Shown here in pieces: positions 23,060 through 33,273 of a DNA stretch of 64,000 nucleotides. This stretch comes from Pardosa pseudoannulata (taxonomy: Eukaryota > Arthropoda > Arachnida > Araneae > Lycosidae). Each line of letters opens with the position of its first letter. Position 1 is the first letter of the stretch. Below the pieces are notes generated by a model. That model saw only the letters and a list, made by a program, of their open reading frames with translations, searched no databases and was not told the origin of the DNA. The position numbers and the translations under genes were made by a program. The stretch is from assembly GCA_032207245.1 (NCBI GenBank), contig CM063508.1, positions 92,196,100 through 92,260,099 on the forward strand, written 5' to 3'.

Positions 23060-24430
23060 TGCAATATAATGCACTTTTTTAGGTGAGTTTTAAAGCCTCA
23101 AAATATACATATTTTGGAATTGATTTGAAATATGCTTTTAAATTCTCACCAATCTTTCACAAGGTAAGTTTTCCATTAAGAAATAACTAAAAATCATAAA
23201 TATGAAGATCAGAAGTATGAGTGGATGTTCCATCCTTTGATGTGTTTTGGTTTAAGAGATTTTATTAACAATATCTTCGCAAGAGAAGAAGAAAAGTCAT
23301 GATGAATCATGGGTCCATTTAGATTATTTTTAGACATCCAGGAGTATACTGAATGTTGCAACCGTTAGCTGTAACCGTTTTCTATTCTCTAGCTTAATGG
23401 CTTTGACTAGTTCTGTGATTCTGAAGAAAATAGACTACATTACATATTTTATTTTTTATTTGTCTTTTACCATAGTTGATTTGGGATCACCTTCAAAAAT
23501 CCATACATTACTTATATGATGTGTTGGAATGTCAAAATAGGTTTGCTCATATCGTTACTAGTAATGATTTTACTACTAAGAAAGTTTACACCATTATTAA
23601 GTAATTTTAAGACTCTCAAAACTGTGTTACTATGTTAAATGAAAACTATAGAGATGCACCAAAGATATGCGGATTTTTTCCTATGCAATTCTTTATAATA
23701 ACTTTATTTCTCCTTATCTATTGCTATTTTTTATATCATTTGGTAAGTGCTGCAATTAATGTCGATTATATTTTACGTATGACCGGCACATTTTCTGTAA
23801 ATACCACTGACAAAGTTCTTCCTGTCTGTTTTATTTAAAAAAATATAGTAAAGAATTTAAGCCTTTATAAAATTCTGTAAGCAATATGGGCCTTTAGGGT
23901 GAAATTGAGCTTATTTTCTAAATGCTAATTGTAGGCATTGCAGACATTCCAAATTACAGAAGAAGAAAATATAATAGAGCATTAGCTTATAGTTAAACTC
24001 TATTGGAGACGTGACCTATCGGTTTAACGCCACGATGAATCCCATTTTACTTAACTTTAAAATTGTGGAAGTTATATAAAGATAATGTTCTTGCATTATC
24101 TCGATATTCTATTCTTTCAGTATTTATTATATATTGAACAGTTGAATTGCTGTTGTTGCCTCAATTATCGCCTACGGTCATAGAAGAGTTCAAATTGACA
24201 TTATTTTCACTGATTTTTTCATATCACAGTTTCTTTTAATATTTCAAAGTTATCTACGCACTGTAAACTTTTAGGGGTATCTGATAAATGAAAATGATTA
24301 TTTTTAAAGAAATGCTTATGGAGGTTTTAAAGAAATTCACATGGGATTCCAAAAGTCTCCTTGGAAGCAACTTATACTTAATAACACTTAAAATAATAGT
24401 TATTAAGCATACATGGGAAACGTACATGTA
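23060..24430. other. Duplicated non-coding DNA between hAT remnant and foldback element
   Basis: Collinear with 37860-39260. Short frames here carry different indels in the two copies and show no conserved reading frame, so no gene is called. Confidence 0.5.
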
Positions 24431-24800
24431 GTATTCCAGATAGCAAATTTAGTTTGCAGCAAAATGTCAGCAAGTTCAGCATGACAACTCTGCAAGTTTG
24501 AAACAAGACTGCAGAAAGTCTACGCAAACTTCGAAGTCACCATACCTCCAACTTGCAGCAAACTTGTCATGCAAGTTACAGTACACTTGTTTTGTAAGTT
24601 TGCCTCAAACTTGTCATATCAAACTTGCAGCAAGTTCATTGCAAACCATGGTTGGAAAAAAAACCTGCTGTTTTTTTAAATTTTGATTGGTTTAAATAGC
24701 ATATGTAAAGGGATTTTTTTTACTCCTGGAAAGACTAAGATTTTAAATAATATTGAATAACCATTAAAAATTCATTACTAATTAATTTCTTGCTAATTAA

Positions 24801-25555
24801 CCCTTTACACTGGAAAGCTCCGGAGCGGAGGCAAAGTAGAATAATTTGTTTTTGTTCTTATGTTAAAAACTGAAAATTATTTGCATTGTCTCGTAGTAGC
24901 GCAGCCCTCGACAAGTGCACTGTAACTTGCATGACATGTATGCTTCAAGTTGGAGGTATGGTGATTTCGAAGTTTGCATAGACTTGCTGCAGTCTTGTTT
25001 CAAACTTGCACACTTGTCACAATTAATTTCAAAAAATTGTCTTGCTTGACTGATTCCATCTGTACTACTATCAGAGTTACTACTATCCAGGTCGTCTAGT
25101 AAACTTTCGCTGCTATCATTTACAGATAATTCAGTTTCTGATTCCGAGTCACAGTTCGAATCACAAGAAATTAGCTCCATACGCTCTGAAATATCCATTA
25201 GTTAAAAGTAAAACTATATTATTCAACTCTTACATCAATAAAATTATCAGGCGTTTAGTAAAATATAACCAAAAAGCTATACACTGAAAGATAACAATTC
25301 GTCTTCTGATAAAAAACATGTGAAAAAAACCCTCGCTTTTGAAACAATCAGAGTAAAAAATACAATAAACTGCAAACTATCATTTACTGGACAACTATCG
25401 GAATCTATACGAATAATTTGTGACTAAAATTGGAAAAAATACGGCCGAAACAGTTCAAGCGAAACAGAAATCAGATTGCCCGTACGCCGTATGGGCAAAT
25501 CTGTAGAGGTCCGAAAGCTGTGCCCGTACGGCGTACGGGCAAAACAGGGAAGGGG
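24801..25555 (-). mobile_element. piggyBac-type element remnant with transposase N-terminus (copy A)
   Basis: TTAA flanks are at 24797-24800 and 25556-25559. The ends are CCCTTTACACTGG and, read inward from the right, CCCCTTCCCTG. Two near-identical 19-bp palindromes lie just inside the right end (25478-25496 and 25522-25540, core GTACGSCGTA). The minus-strand frame 25198-24863 starts MDISERMELISCDSNCDSES, an acidic Ser/Asp-rich leader of the kind piggyBac transposases carry. After INCDK it runs into AACTTGC repeat sequence instead of transposase, so the element is internally rearranged. Confidence 0.7.
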
Positions 25556-26004
25556 TTAAACATTAAAATTTTCAACAGAGGTTTAACATGGCCCAATACA
25601 CGTGCATGAAAACGAAAACATTGCTTAATGAATTAATTGAATTACCACATCTGTTTAATTTATTAGAAATTTTAGATAGTTGCAAATTATAGAGAAATGC
25701 TACTTTAAAAAAGAACCACACTTGAAAAACTAAAATAATAAATGCCTTTTACAAGATCCATAACAGATTACGGAATGGCGTATCTGCCATGTTGCCCTTC
25801 TTGTCTTTGACCGGGAAACGTTTGCGCATGCGCTCGTTATCTTAACTCTCAAGCAATGATCCAAATTTCTCCAAGTTTGTCATGACAAGATTGCCACAGT
25901 TTTTCAGCAAAATTGCGTTGCAAAGGAGTGGTCGCTTTATGGACCGTCTAACTTGTAGGAGTTTTGCTGCAAGTTTGTCTCGTCAAATTTGTTATAACAA
26001 GATA

Positions 26005-28098
26005 TCCCCTATATATTAATAGCCTAAGATATCTGTCCTCAGATTTATGAAGCGGTTGGACCTGGAATAGATAGAAGAATCCATATTGGATTCTTGATGA
26101 GTTAGGGTTAGCAACATTCAAAGCGAGTAAAGTTTATCTTCTTTTAAACTATCCATCCGGATCTAAAATAAATTGGTATAAATATGCTTCATATCACAGA
26201 GAAAAATACTGTCTCCTTTAAAACCTTCGAAATCTACCCCTTTATCGCCTTTTCGAACATTTAATGCCATCATTTCAAGCCCTATTTTCTCCGGTTAAGA
26301 GCAGGTGATTAAGTTTATCAATTTATCACGTAATAAATAGGTAACAATCACATTTTTACTAGCATTATGACGTCATTCCTTTAACTATCTCATTTAATCC
26401 TTTCTTATTTTACCACAGTGTGCTTATTGTAAAGCACCTTACACAGTCGAACACTTTTTGTCATTGTGTTGTTGTCTCAAATCAATGTATAAAAAATTCT
26501 TTAAAAAATTTATCGCCGAATCTCGACACAATCATCGGTGAAACGCCACATCCAGGCTTGTTTCCCTTTCTTCGCTGTACAGGTTTTTATTATGAAATCT
26601 GAATTCTGTGATTTTTTGTACGTTAATCTTTATTTCAATTTTTAATTTTCAATTTAACAGTTTTTTATTTAAATTTCTCAATTTTCAATTTTGTTTTTTA
26701 ATTTTCTTTTAATGTATTAATCTATCTTGTATATATTTGCAATTTATTATCTCCGTTTGTTTGATTTTTATGAGCTTTTATCGTTTTTTACTTATAGTTT
26801 CGTCTATTTCATTCTCAAAATTCCTTTCTCCTGTGTTAATTTTCTTTTTTATCTTTTATTTCGTGTTTTATTTTTATCTTGTTTGTCTTGTTTGTCCTTT
26901 CAGGAATTAGCGCCACTAAATTCTAACCAACCAACCAACCTTTCTTATTTTAAATTATTTAAATATCCTCTGCATTATTTTCATACAATTTATCACTGAA
27001 GTTAGATATTACGTAAATAATTTTCCTTTGGCTTAAGTAATAGATTAGGTACATATGTAATAATTTTAAATTTAATCAACGATTATTTTTTGTTGCAATA
27101 AAAATTTGATCACTGGTATTAACAATAAATTATTTTCATAAAAGTATAGGTGTCTATTTCACGGACTAATTAATATCTAGAGGTTAAGTTATATACCATT
27201 GAAAATTAAGAAGTCCGCTCATTTGTGTGTTTGTTTTTCATACATAACCACACGGTTTGGAAATATCAGGGGCATTCAAACAGCCTGACCGCTGATCGCT
27301 AATCTAGCTAGCTGTTTGGGATTTAACTGTAACCCTCGCTATTTGACATCGCTTTCCGAATATCGCTGTTAAACTTTGGCAAATTTCGGATGATTTTCCC
27401 CGGACCCACATCTTTGAAATAATTACATTCCGAGGTGGTAAAAAGACCTAGTATGGATAGAAATATCCATATTAGATTTTCATGAGTTAACTTTTAGGTT
27501 TCGGCTGGTACAGCAGTTGTACCATAAATATTTAGAAGACCAAAGGTCGGCTAGGGTACAACAGTTGTACCGTAGATATTTCTCCCCTTTTGCAGGGACG
27601 GGGTCATTACTCACTTGTCATTTGGCCAGTCCTTCCCTATTGTTGAAATTTTGAGAAAGAAGAATGTGATTTTGTTTGGCTAGATGTGGAACAATTGGCG
27701 TTCTTTGTAAATGTCCAGCAGTTGTTTGTAAACTATTCATTCTCTCTTGTGAACCAAATCCGTTTGGAAGCGAGTCAAAGTTTCTTTCCTTCGTCGTTTA
27801 TTTTTTTTATTTAATCTGATCATGGCTCCAAAATTTAACGGTCTTTCTCAAAGTGAGATGTCAAATACCAATTTTCAGACGGGTTTTAGAGCAACCCGGA
27901 ATTGTAACGTCCTCCACTCCCAGAGAGTGACAATAGGACAAAACATTTTTCCGTCTTGAGAAAGTGGAAGGAGGGGGAAGGAATTTTCGAAAATGCTGCC
28001 GATTTGCAGTCCAAACACGAGCCAGTGATCAGCCGAAGCTTAAAGGTTAAGATTAACAAAATTTTACTGATCCCGTCATATGACGGGCTATATGCTAG
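26005..28098 (+). mobile_element. Helitron, nonautonomous (copy A)
   Basis: The element begins TCCCCTATAT after A (26004). It ends with the perfect hairpin CCCGTCATATGACGGG (28072-28087) followed by CTATATGCTAG, with CTAG at 28095-28098 and T next. These are complete Helitron termini. The interior is related to the copy at 15252 but longer, with a region at 27145-28050 absent there. It includes an imperfect pair of GGTACARCAGTTGTACC palindromes near 27510-27575. A short frame beginning MAPKFNGLSQSEM at 27822 has no known match and could be captured host sequence. A LINE fragment is nested at 26413-26938. Confidence 0.78.
26413..26938 (+). pseudogene. 5'-truncated LINE 3' end with Cys/His tail motif (copy A)
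   Basis: The insert has 14-bp target duplications (CCTTTCTTATTTTA at 26399-26412 and 26939-26952) and ends in a (CCAA)n tail. Its first 126 bases read PQCAYCKAPYTVEHFLSLCC and on to a stop: a C-x2-C-x7-H-x4-C pattern of the type found at the extreme C-terminus of jockey/R1/I-group LINE ORF2 proteins. About 400 bases of T-rich 3' UTR follow. It is inserted in the Helitron; the 15252 Helitron lacks it and keeps the empty site. Clade assignment is tentative. Confidence 0.7.
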
Positions 28099-28144
28099 TT
28101 ATCCAATAAAAATCAAACTTGCTGCAAGTATGCATGCTATCTAA

Positions 28145-28640
28145 GATACTTATGCATTCCAGATATTGAACTAAGAGTTTATATCAGAGATTTGAGATCT
28201 GACGGGAAATTTTTATTAATGATGTCGTTAAAGCACAGCTGTACATCATTTGATATTTGTTTAGAAAACTGTAAGCATAAATTTTTTCTACTCTAGTTCG
28301 ATTACTACGATAACGTAGAGTGAAATCAGCCCAATAAATTACCAACGAGCAATGTGATTTGGGTTCGTTTATATTTAATAAAAGTTTTAAGAAATTAATG
28401 AATATGAATATATTCAAAGATTTACAATATTTACAGCTTTGATCACACTAGATCTGTAACAGAAGGACTGATTGCAAAGGTATTTATAAGCATGACGATA
28501 AGAGAACAGTTGAAGTTTACAATAAGAGTTTAACCCAAAAATAAATTTTTGCTTGGTTTTCCCATCCAGAAGAAATATTCTGTTATTTTTACCGCTATTT
28601 TCATGAACGTCAGGTGTTTATGATCTAACAAATAAATAAG
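28145..28640. other. Duplicated spacer before the 221-bp array (copy A)
   Basis: Non-coding, collinear with 42973-43470 at visibly lower identity than the Helitron just before it. Confidence 0.5.
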
Positions 28641-28649
28641 TAGATGAAA

Positions 28650-29325
28650 ATCTCTTCAATTGGAATTAAAGCGATTCAGTTGAAATCGTAAAAATTCTTG
28701 CATGAAAACGATTCATCCGTAATTTGTGCTCAAAGAAATATAAAGTTTTATCTCCAGAAAGAAAATATTTGGATGAGGAATTTTTACAAAACAGTAATAA
28801 GTAATATCACTTCATCTTCAATCTCCTTAAATGATAATAGGGAATAGTAATTTTGTAAAAATCGTTTACCTATTCGTTCTTTCGGATTAATGTGATTCAG
28901 TTGATATGGTAAAAATTCTTGCATGAAAACGATGCATCCGTAGTTTGTGCTGAAAGAAACATAAAGTTTTATCATCAGAAAGTAAAGATTTGTATGAGAA
29001 ATTTTTACAAAACAGTAATAATTAATTTAATTTCATCTTCAACCTACTCAAATGAAAATAGGGAATAGTAATTTTGTAAAAATCCTTTATCTATTCGTTT
29101 CTTCGGATTAATGTGGTTCAGTTGATATTGTAAAATTCTTGTATGAAACGATGCATCCATAGTTGGTACTCAAAGAAATATAAAGTTTTATCCCTAGAAA
29201 GTAAAGATTTGGATGAGGAATTTGTAAAACCGTAATAAGTGATTTGACTTCATCTTCAACCTGATTAAATGATAATAGGGATTAGTAAATTTGTAAAAAT
29301 CCTTTACCTATCCGTTCTTTAATCT
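28650..29325. repeat. 221-bp tandem array, 3 units (copy A)
   Basis: GATTCAGTTGA recurs at about 28673, 28893 and 29115. Each unit contains CTTGCATGAAAACGAT, GGATGAGGAATTT and ATAATAGGGA(A/T)TAGTAA. The unit length is near 221 bases. Copy B has four units. Confidence 0.85.
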
Positions 29326-29329
29326 CTGA

Positions 29330-30281
29330 TACAATAGATATTAATATAATAATATAATACTTTACCGATAAGATGTGTAAAATATACTTGAACAGGAATC
29401 ATATGTCTAATGTGTAATATAAACAAGATGACTTTTGGAGAACGTAGATAAACAAAAGTGAAATACGGTTATTCTTAGATCTTCTTCTAATTATGAGTCT
29501 GAAATGAGTCTGAGGTACAAATCGTTATTTACAAATCTTGTTTTGGCTAATACTATGATTAAAGATAATTTTATATTTTAATAGAACTGTAACAAACAAA
29601 AATATATTTATTTTTTTTGTTATGGACAATATTCGTCTGCAGGTTTAAATAGAACATTTCTATCTAAGACTATCTAATTCAATCTAAGACTATCAAAAGA
29701 GTCAATAGCAAATATTAGAATAAAATTAATAGGAAAAAAATATATATAATGTTTGGAAAAAAATCTACATCATGATGGGAAAATCTATATTAAAAACTAA
29801 AATTAATTTAAGTAATGACATTTTATGCAGAGCTTTCAAATACAAGAAAAATATACTCAGGCTGCAAGAGTAAAACAAATTTTAATGGTTTTACAAAACG
29901 CCCTTATTACTTTAATATCGTTTACTGCAATAGTATCGACAAACATAGTTTGCCTTCCGAAGTCAAATGCTTTCAAAACATTTTAAAAATTACAATTTTT
30001 CATTAATAACTTAAAGTGATTGCTTTAGTATTGTATTTTACCAAATATGTTATTCACTGACATCTATTGTCCAGTGATCGATTGAACATTCTGTTAGCAG
30101 TGCATAAGAAAGCAAGAACTAAAGGTACATAAGTAAATTTGACACTAGAATGAAATACTTTCTGAGAAATGTGTCACGAAGAAAAAGTTATAGTGAGATT
30201 CTAACATCATCTGTAAAGAGTAAACATGACAGTGCTTTTCGTTTCATAATCCTGAAGCTTGAGAAAAAGAACTTTGATATA
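29330..30281. promoter_or_regulatory. Upstream region of GR pseudogene A
   Basis: The 29910-30280 part is related to the 9270-9645 block upstream of GR locus 2 and is nearly the same as 45170-45552. The mariner at 30282 interrupts it and moves it about 1.3 kb from the receptor frame. Confidence 0.5.
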
Positions 30282-31557
30282 ACAGTTGGGCAGAAAAGTT
30301 CATAGGCTAACATAGAATTATTTTTGATAAAATTTGATTTTGTTATTCAATATACTTACTTTCAAGGAGATACAACGATTATAGAAGTCAGACAATTTTT
30401 CGACACCATTTTTATAGTACTATTGTCTTTATCCTCAAAACAGGCCTCAGCTTCGTCGTTTACTTCTTTATCGGCACTAAATGTTTTTCCAGCGAGCATT
30501 TTCTTGATGTCTGAGAACAGGAAAAAGTCGCTGAAGGCCAAATCTGGAGAATACGGTGCATGCGGAAGCAATTCCGAGACCAATTAATATAACTTTGCCG
30601 TCGTTTTCACTGACTTGTGACACGGTGCATTGCCTTGATGAAACAACACTTTCTTCTTCTTCAAATGAAGCTGTTCGTCCTGCAAACGCTCCATTAAGGT
30701 TATGTAATAGTCGTTGTTGATGGATTTTCCCTTTTCAAGATAATCTATGAATAATATATCATGCACATCCCAAAATGCTGATGCCATAACCTTGCCAGCC
30801 GACAGTTGCGTCTTTTCATGTTTTGGAGTTGGTTTATCAAGTGCAGTCCACTGAGTTGACTTTCGATTGGATTCCGGTGGGAAATAATAGAGACATGTTT
30901 CCTTCATTGTCTCATATCGGCGCATAAGTTCGGGTTTATTACGATTAAAAAGCTTCAAACACAGCTCCGATTCTTTAATTAGTTGTTGTTTTTGGTCGAT
31001 TGTAGGATGGTGGGGCACTTACTTTGCACATAGCTTTCTCATACCCAAATATTCATTCACTATAAGTCCAACAAGTTCCTTTTATATCTTTAGAGTCTCA
31101 TAAACCTCAATCAACTTTACTTTAAGGTCATTCAAAATTATTTTGTGGACTCTTTTGATAATTTCGTCGGTAACAGCCTCTTTGCGGCGTCCACTGGGTC
31201 CATCGTCCCCGGAGCTCATTTCGTCTCTTTTAAACTTACCAAACCACTTCTCAACGGTTGCTTTTACTGGTACAGAGACAGAATAATGTTTATCAAGACA
31301 AGTCTTGGCTTCAACAATATTTTTACCCCCCCCCCAAAAAAAAACAATGCTTTATTAACACACGATATTCATTATTATCCATAGTTTTCAAACAAGTGTT
31401 GTTTCACCCAAAATACTATATTTCACAAACTAATAATCCGACAGCTGTCAAATTTATACACGTGTCTTTCGATGGTTAGGACTAACTGAAAATCATATGG
31501 ATTTAATGCTAGTAGCTCCATCTATGTGTCAGCCTGTGAACTTTTCAGCCCACCTGT
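30282..31557 (-). mobile_element. Complete mariner element with dead transposase (copy A)
   Basis: The 1276-bp element is flanked by TA (30280-30281 and 31558-31559). Its inverted ends are ACAG(T/G)TGGGC(A/T)GAAAAG, continuing TTCA(T/C)AGGCT. The minus-strand transposase remnant reads from about 31450 to 30360. Pieces include HPTIDQKQQLIKES, TPKHEKTQLSAGKVMAS, LFHQGNAPCHKS and LLPHAPYSPDLAFSDFFLFS. The family is DD34D. Of the catalytic Asp residues, the third (SPDLAFSD) is kept, but the second is replaced by Gly in HQGNAPCH. Several stops and frameshifts break it into three frames. The sister copy sits at the same place in copy B, so insertion predates the segmental duplication. Confidence 0.88.
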
Positions 31558-31670
31558 TAATGAGTATCTTTACGAAGGTTAAATTGAATATTTAATGGTT
31601 TTCATAATTACTTATTTTTATCCAAAGAATAAAACTTTGATCAAAGCTGTGTAAAGCAAATATTGTTTAA

Positions 31671-32007
31671 ATGCATGTTCAAAATTTTATTAAAATGCTA
31701 AAAGTTACTGCAATGCGTAAAGTCAAAAACACGGATACCTACAAATATATATTTAATTTTTTAAATTTATGTGGAATTTTCAAAGGATTTCAGATAAAAC
31801 ATAAAAGTAAAAATCAAATTGCTTCATATTTCCTTTCAAATGTCACTAACATATTATTTAATATTCTAATACTAATTTGGGTGTTGGTAATAATGTTCAC
31901 AGAATACTTTTGGGGAAATCGTAATACCAAAGCAAATTTAGTATTTATTTTCATAAGTATACTTCAGTCTGTAAATCGATGCTATCTGTGTGGAAAAATA
32001 AAAAAAA

Positions 32008-32043
<36 letters not shown>

Positions 32044-32868
32044 TTATTTTCTATTCTGTCCCTTTCAAAAAAGTACAAACCGTTCTCACATCTGTTTCTC
32101 AGAGGCATGAAACCCAGTGTGGATTATAATTTGGAATTTATTAACTACTTTCGTTTTTATAGTGTTATTTGTATTAATGTGTAGTGAATCTTTTAAAGGA
32201 GCATTTTTGGCGTTTCCTTTGTTTGGAAATATAACGAATGATAATTTTTTTAAAGTGTTCATAGTATCATATTTAGGAAGCACATTCATTATTCTTCTAA
32301 TGCCACTGTACGTGATTGCTGTATATTATTCCAAAATTTGTTGTGACCTTCAAAAAGCCGTTTGGGGTTTTCAAACCTTGGTAAAAAAATTCCTGTTAGG
32401 AATTACGATCAGCTTTCAGATATATATTACGAAATTCAGTTTACGGCAAAAACCGTGGATTCTCTACTTGGAATTCCTATATTTTTTTCTTTTATATATA
32501 ATGCACTTATGATGTATTATGGTGTAGCGACATTCCTGCATTCGATTGAAAATTCAACAGGCCAGAAATACTCGGTAATCATTTACCTAACTTGCTTATT
32601 GAGTCTTACTGTTTTTTTGGCTGAGACATTTTCTGCTGCATTGGTTTCCGAAGCATTTATCCGATTAAGGTCATATACGAGGAATCTGACAGAATGTGAT
32701 CCGAAATATAAGCAATCATTCAAGCGATTTCTACGAGTCACTGATGAGCAAATAGTTATGACAGTGTGGGGATTCATAGAAATGAAGCGAAATACTGTAT
32801 TTGGAACCTTGGGTGCAATTTTAACCTACTCTCTTTTAATAGATGGTTTATATAGCGGTAACAAATGA
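31671..32868 (+). pseudogene. GR-like receptor pseudogene (GR locus 4, copy A)
   Basis: This is clearly the same receptor type as GR locus 2 (KGFQIKHKSKN, NRCYLCGKIKK, NYDQLSDIYYEIQ, GTLGAILTYSLLIDG) but disrupted in three ways. First, a T-run of 32 bases inside an insert of about 45 bases near 32010-32055 adds a poly-Phe tract after KIKK. Second, a single-base loss near 32112 (HETQCGL* where locus 2 has PETPMW) shifts the frame. Third, another single-base loss near 32390 shifts it again, between KK and the VRNYDQLSD block. Copy B shares the last lesion. The conserved Trp of ICWDLQ is Cys in both copies. The paralogue-matching start is the Met at 31695. Confidence 0.85.
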
Positions 32869-32869
32869 A

Positions 32870-33270
32870 CTACTACTTTCATTTGCACTTTTTTCCAGAG
32901 CATTGCATTTGTTATTCAACTTTCAGGAGTTTCAGTATCATAGTAATATAACCTTTTACAATTTTCTATTAGTTTATGTTTTCCAATTCGATTTTGCAGT
33001 TTATAGTTTGAATGTTATAATATTGTAAAACTTGTTTTAATGAACCTTTCCAACACTATTCACAAAAATAACTCCATTTTAATCATATGAAGTATTTCAT
33101 ACATTTACACCTACACCGCAGGACTATAACACGCATTTACAAAACAAATCGGTTCTGAGACATTTTTCGCATTGCTGATATACATTATTTTCACTACGGG
33201 ATATAATTGATGAAACCACACCATTTGATGGCAAATCAATTTACATAATAGAATATTTCCTTGAAATACG
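32870..33270. other. 3' flank of GR pseudogene A
   Basis: Non-coding. The block 33105-33240 is nearly identical to 48335-48470, whereas sequences on either side are diverged. Confidence 0.5.
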
Positions 33271-33273
33271 TCT

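Larger units (their letters stand above)
24437..28143. mobile_element. AACTTGC-rich foldback element, invaded by piggyBac and Helitron (copy A)
   Basis: The left segment (24437-24655) is full of AACTTGC and its complement and begins AGATAGCAAATTTA. The right end, read inward from 28143, is AGATAGCATGCATACTTGCAGCAAG. Related AACTTGC sequence in the opposite orientation lies at 25855-26004 and just after the Helitron. An inverted copy of about 110 bases from the left part also occurs at 24905-25010. The whole looks like one foldback transposon later split by a piggyBac element (24801-25555) and a Helitron (26005-28098). Confidence 0.55.

Noticed and set aside
26420..26602. 60-codon frame in the LINE fragment
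   Set aside because: Wrong frame; the Cys/His motif is in the neighbouring frame starting at 26413.
26727..26999. 90-codon frame identical in both copies
   Set aside because: It lies in the T-rich 3' UTR of a LINE fragment and runs over its target duplication; identity is due to the recent block identity of the copies.
27956..28144. 62-codon frame identical in both copies
   Set aside because: It crosses the Helitron 3' terminus into foldback sequence, so it cannot be an old conserved gene.
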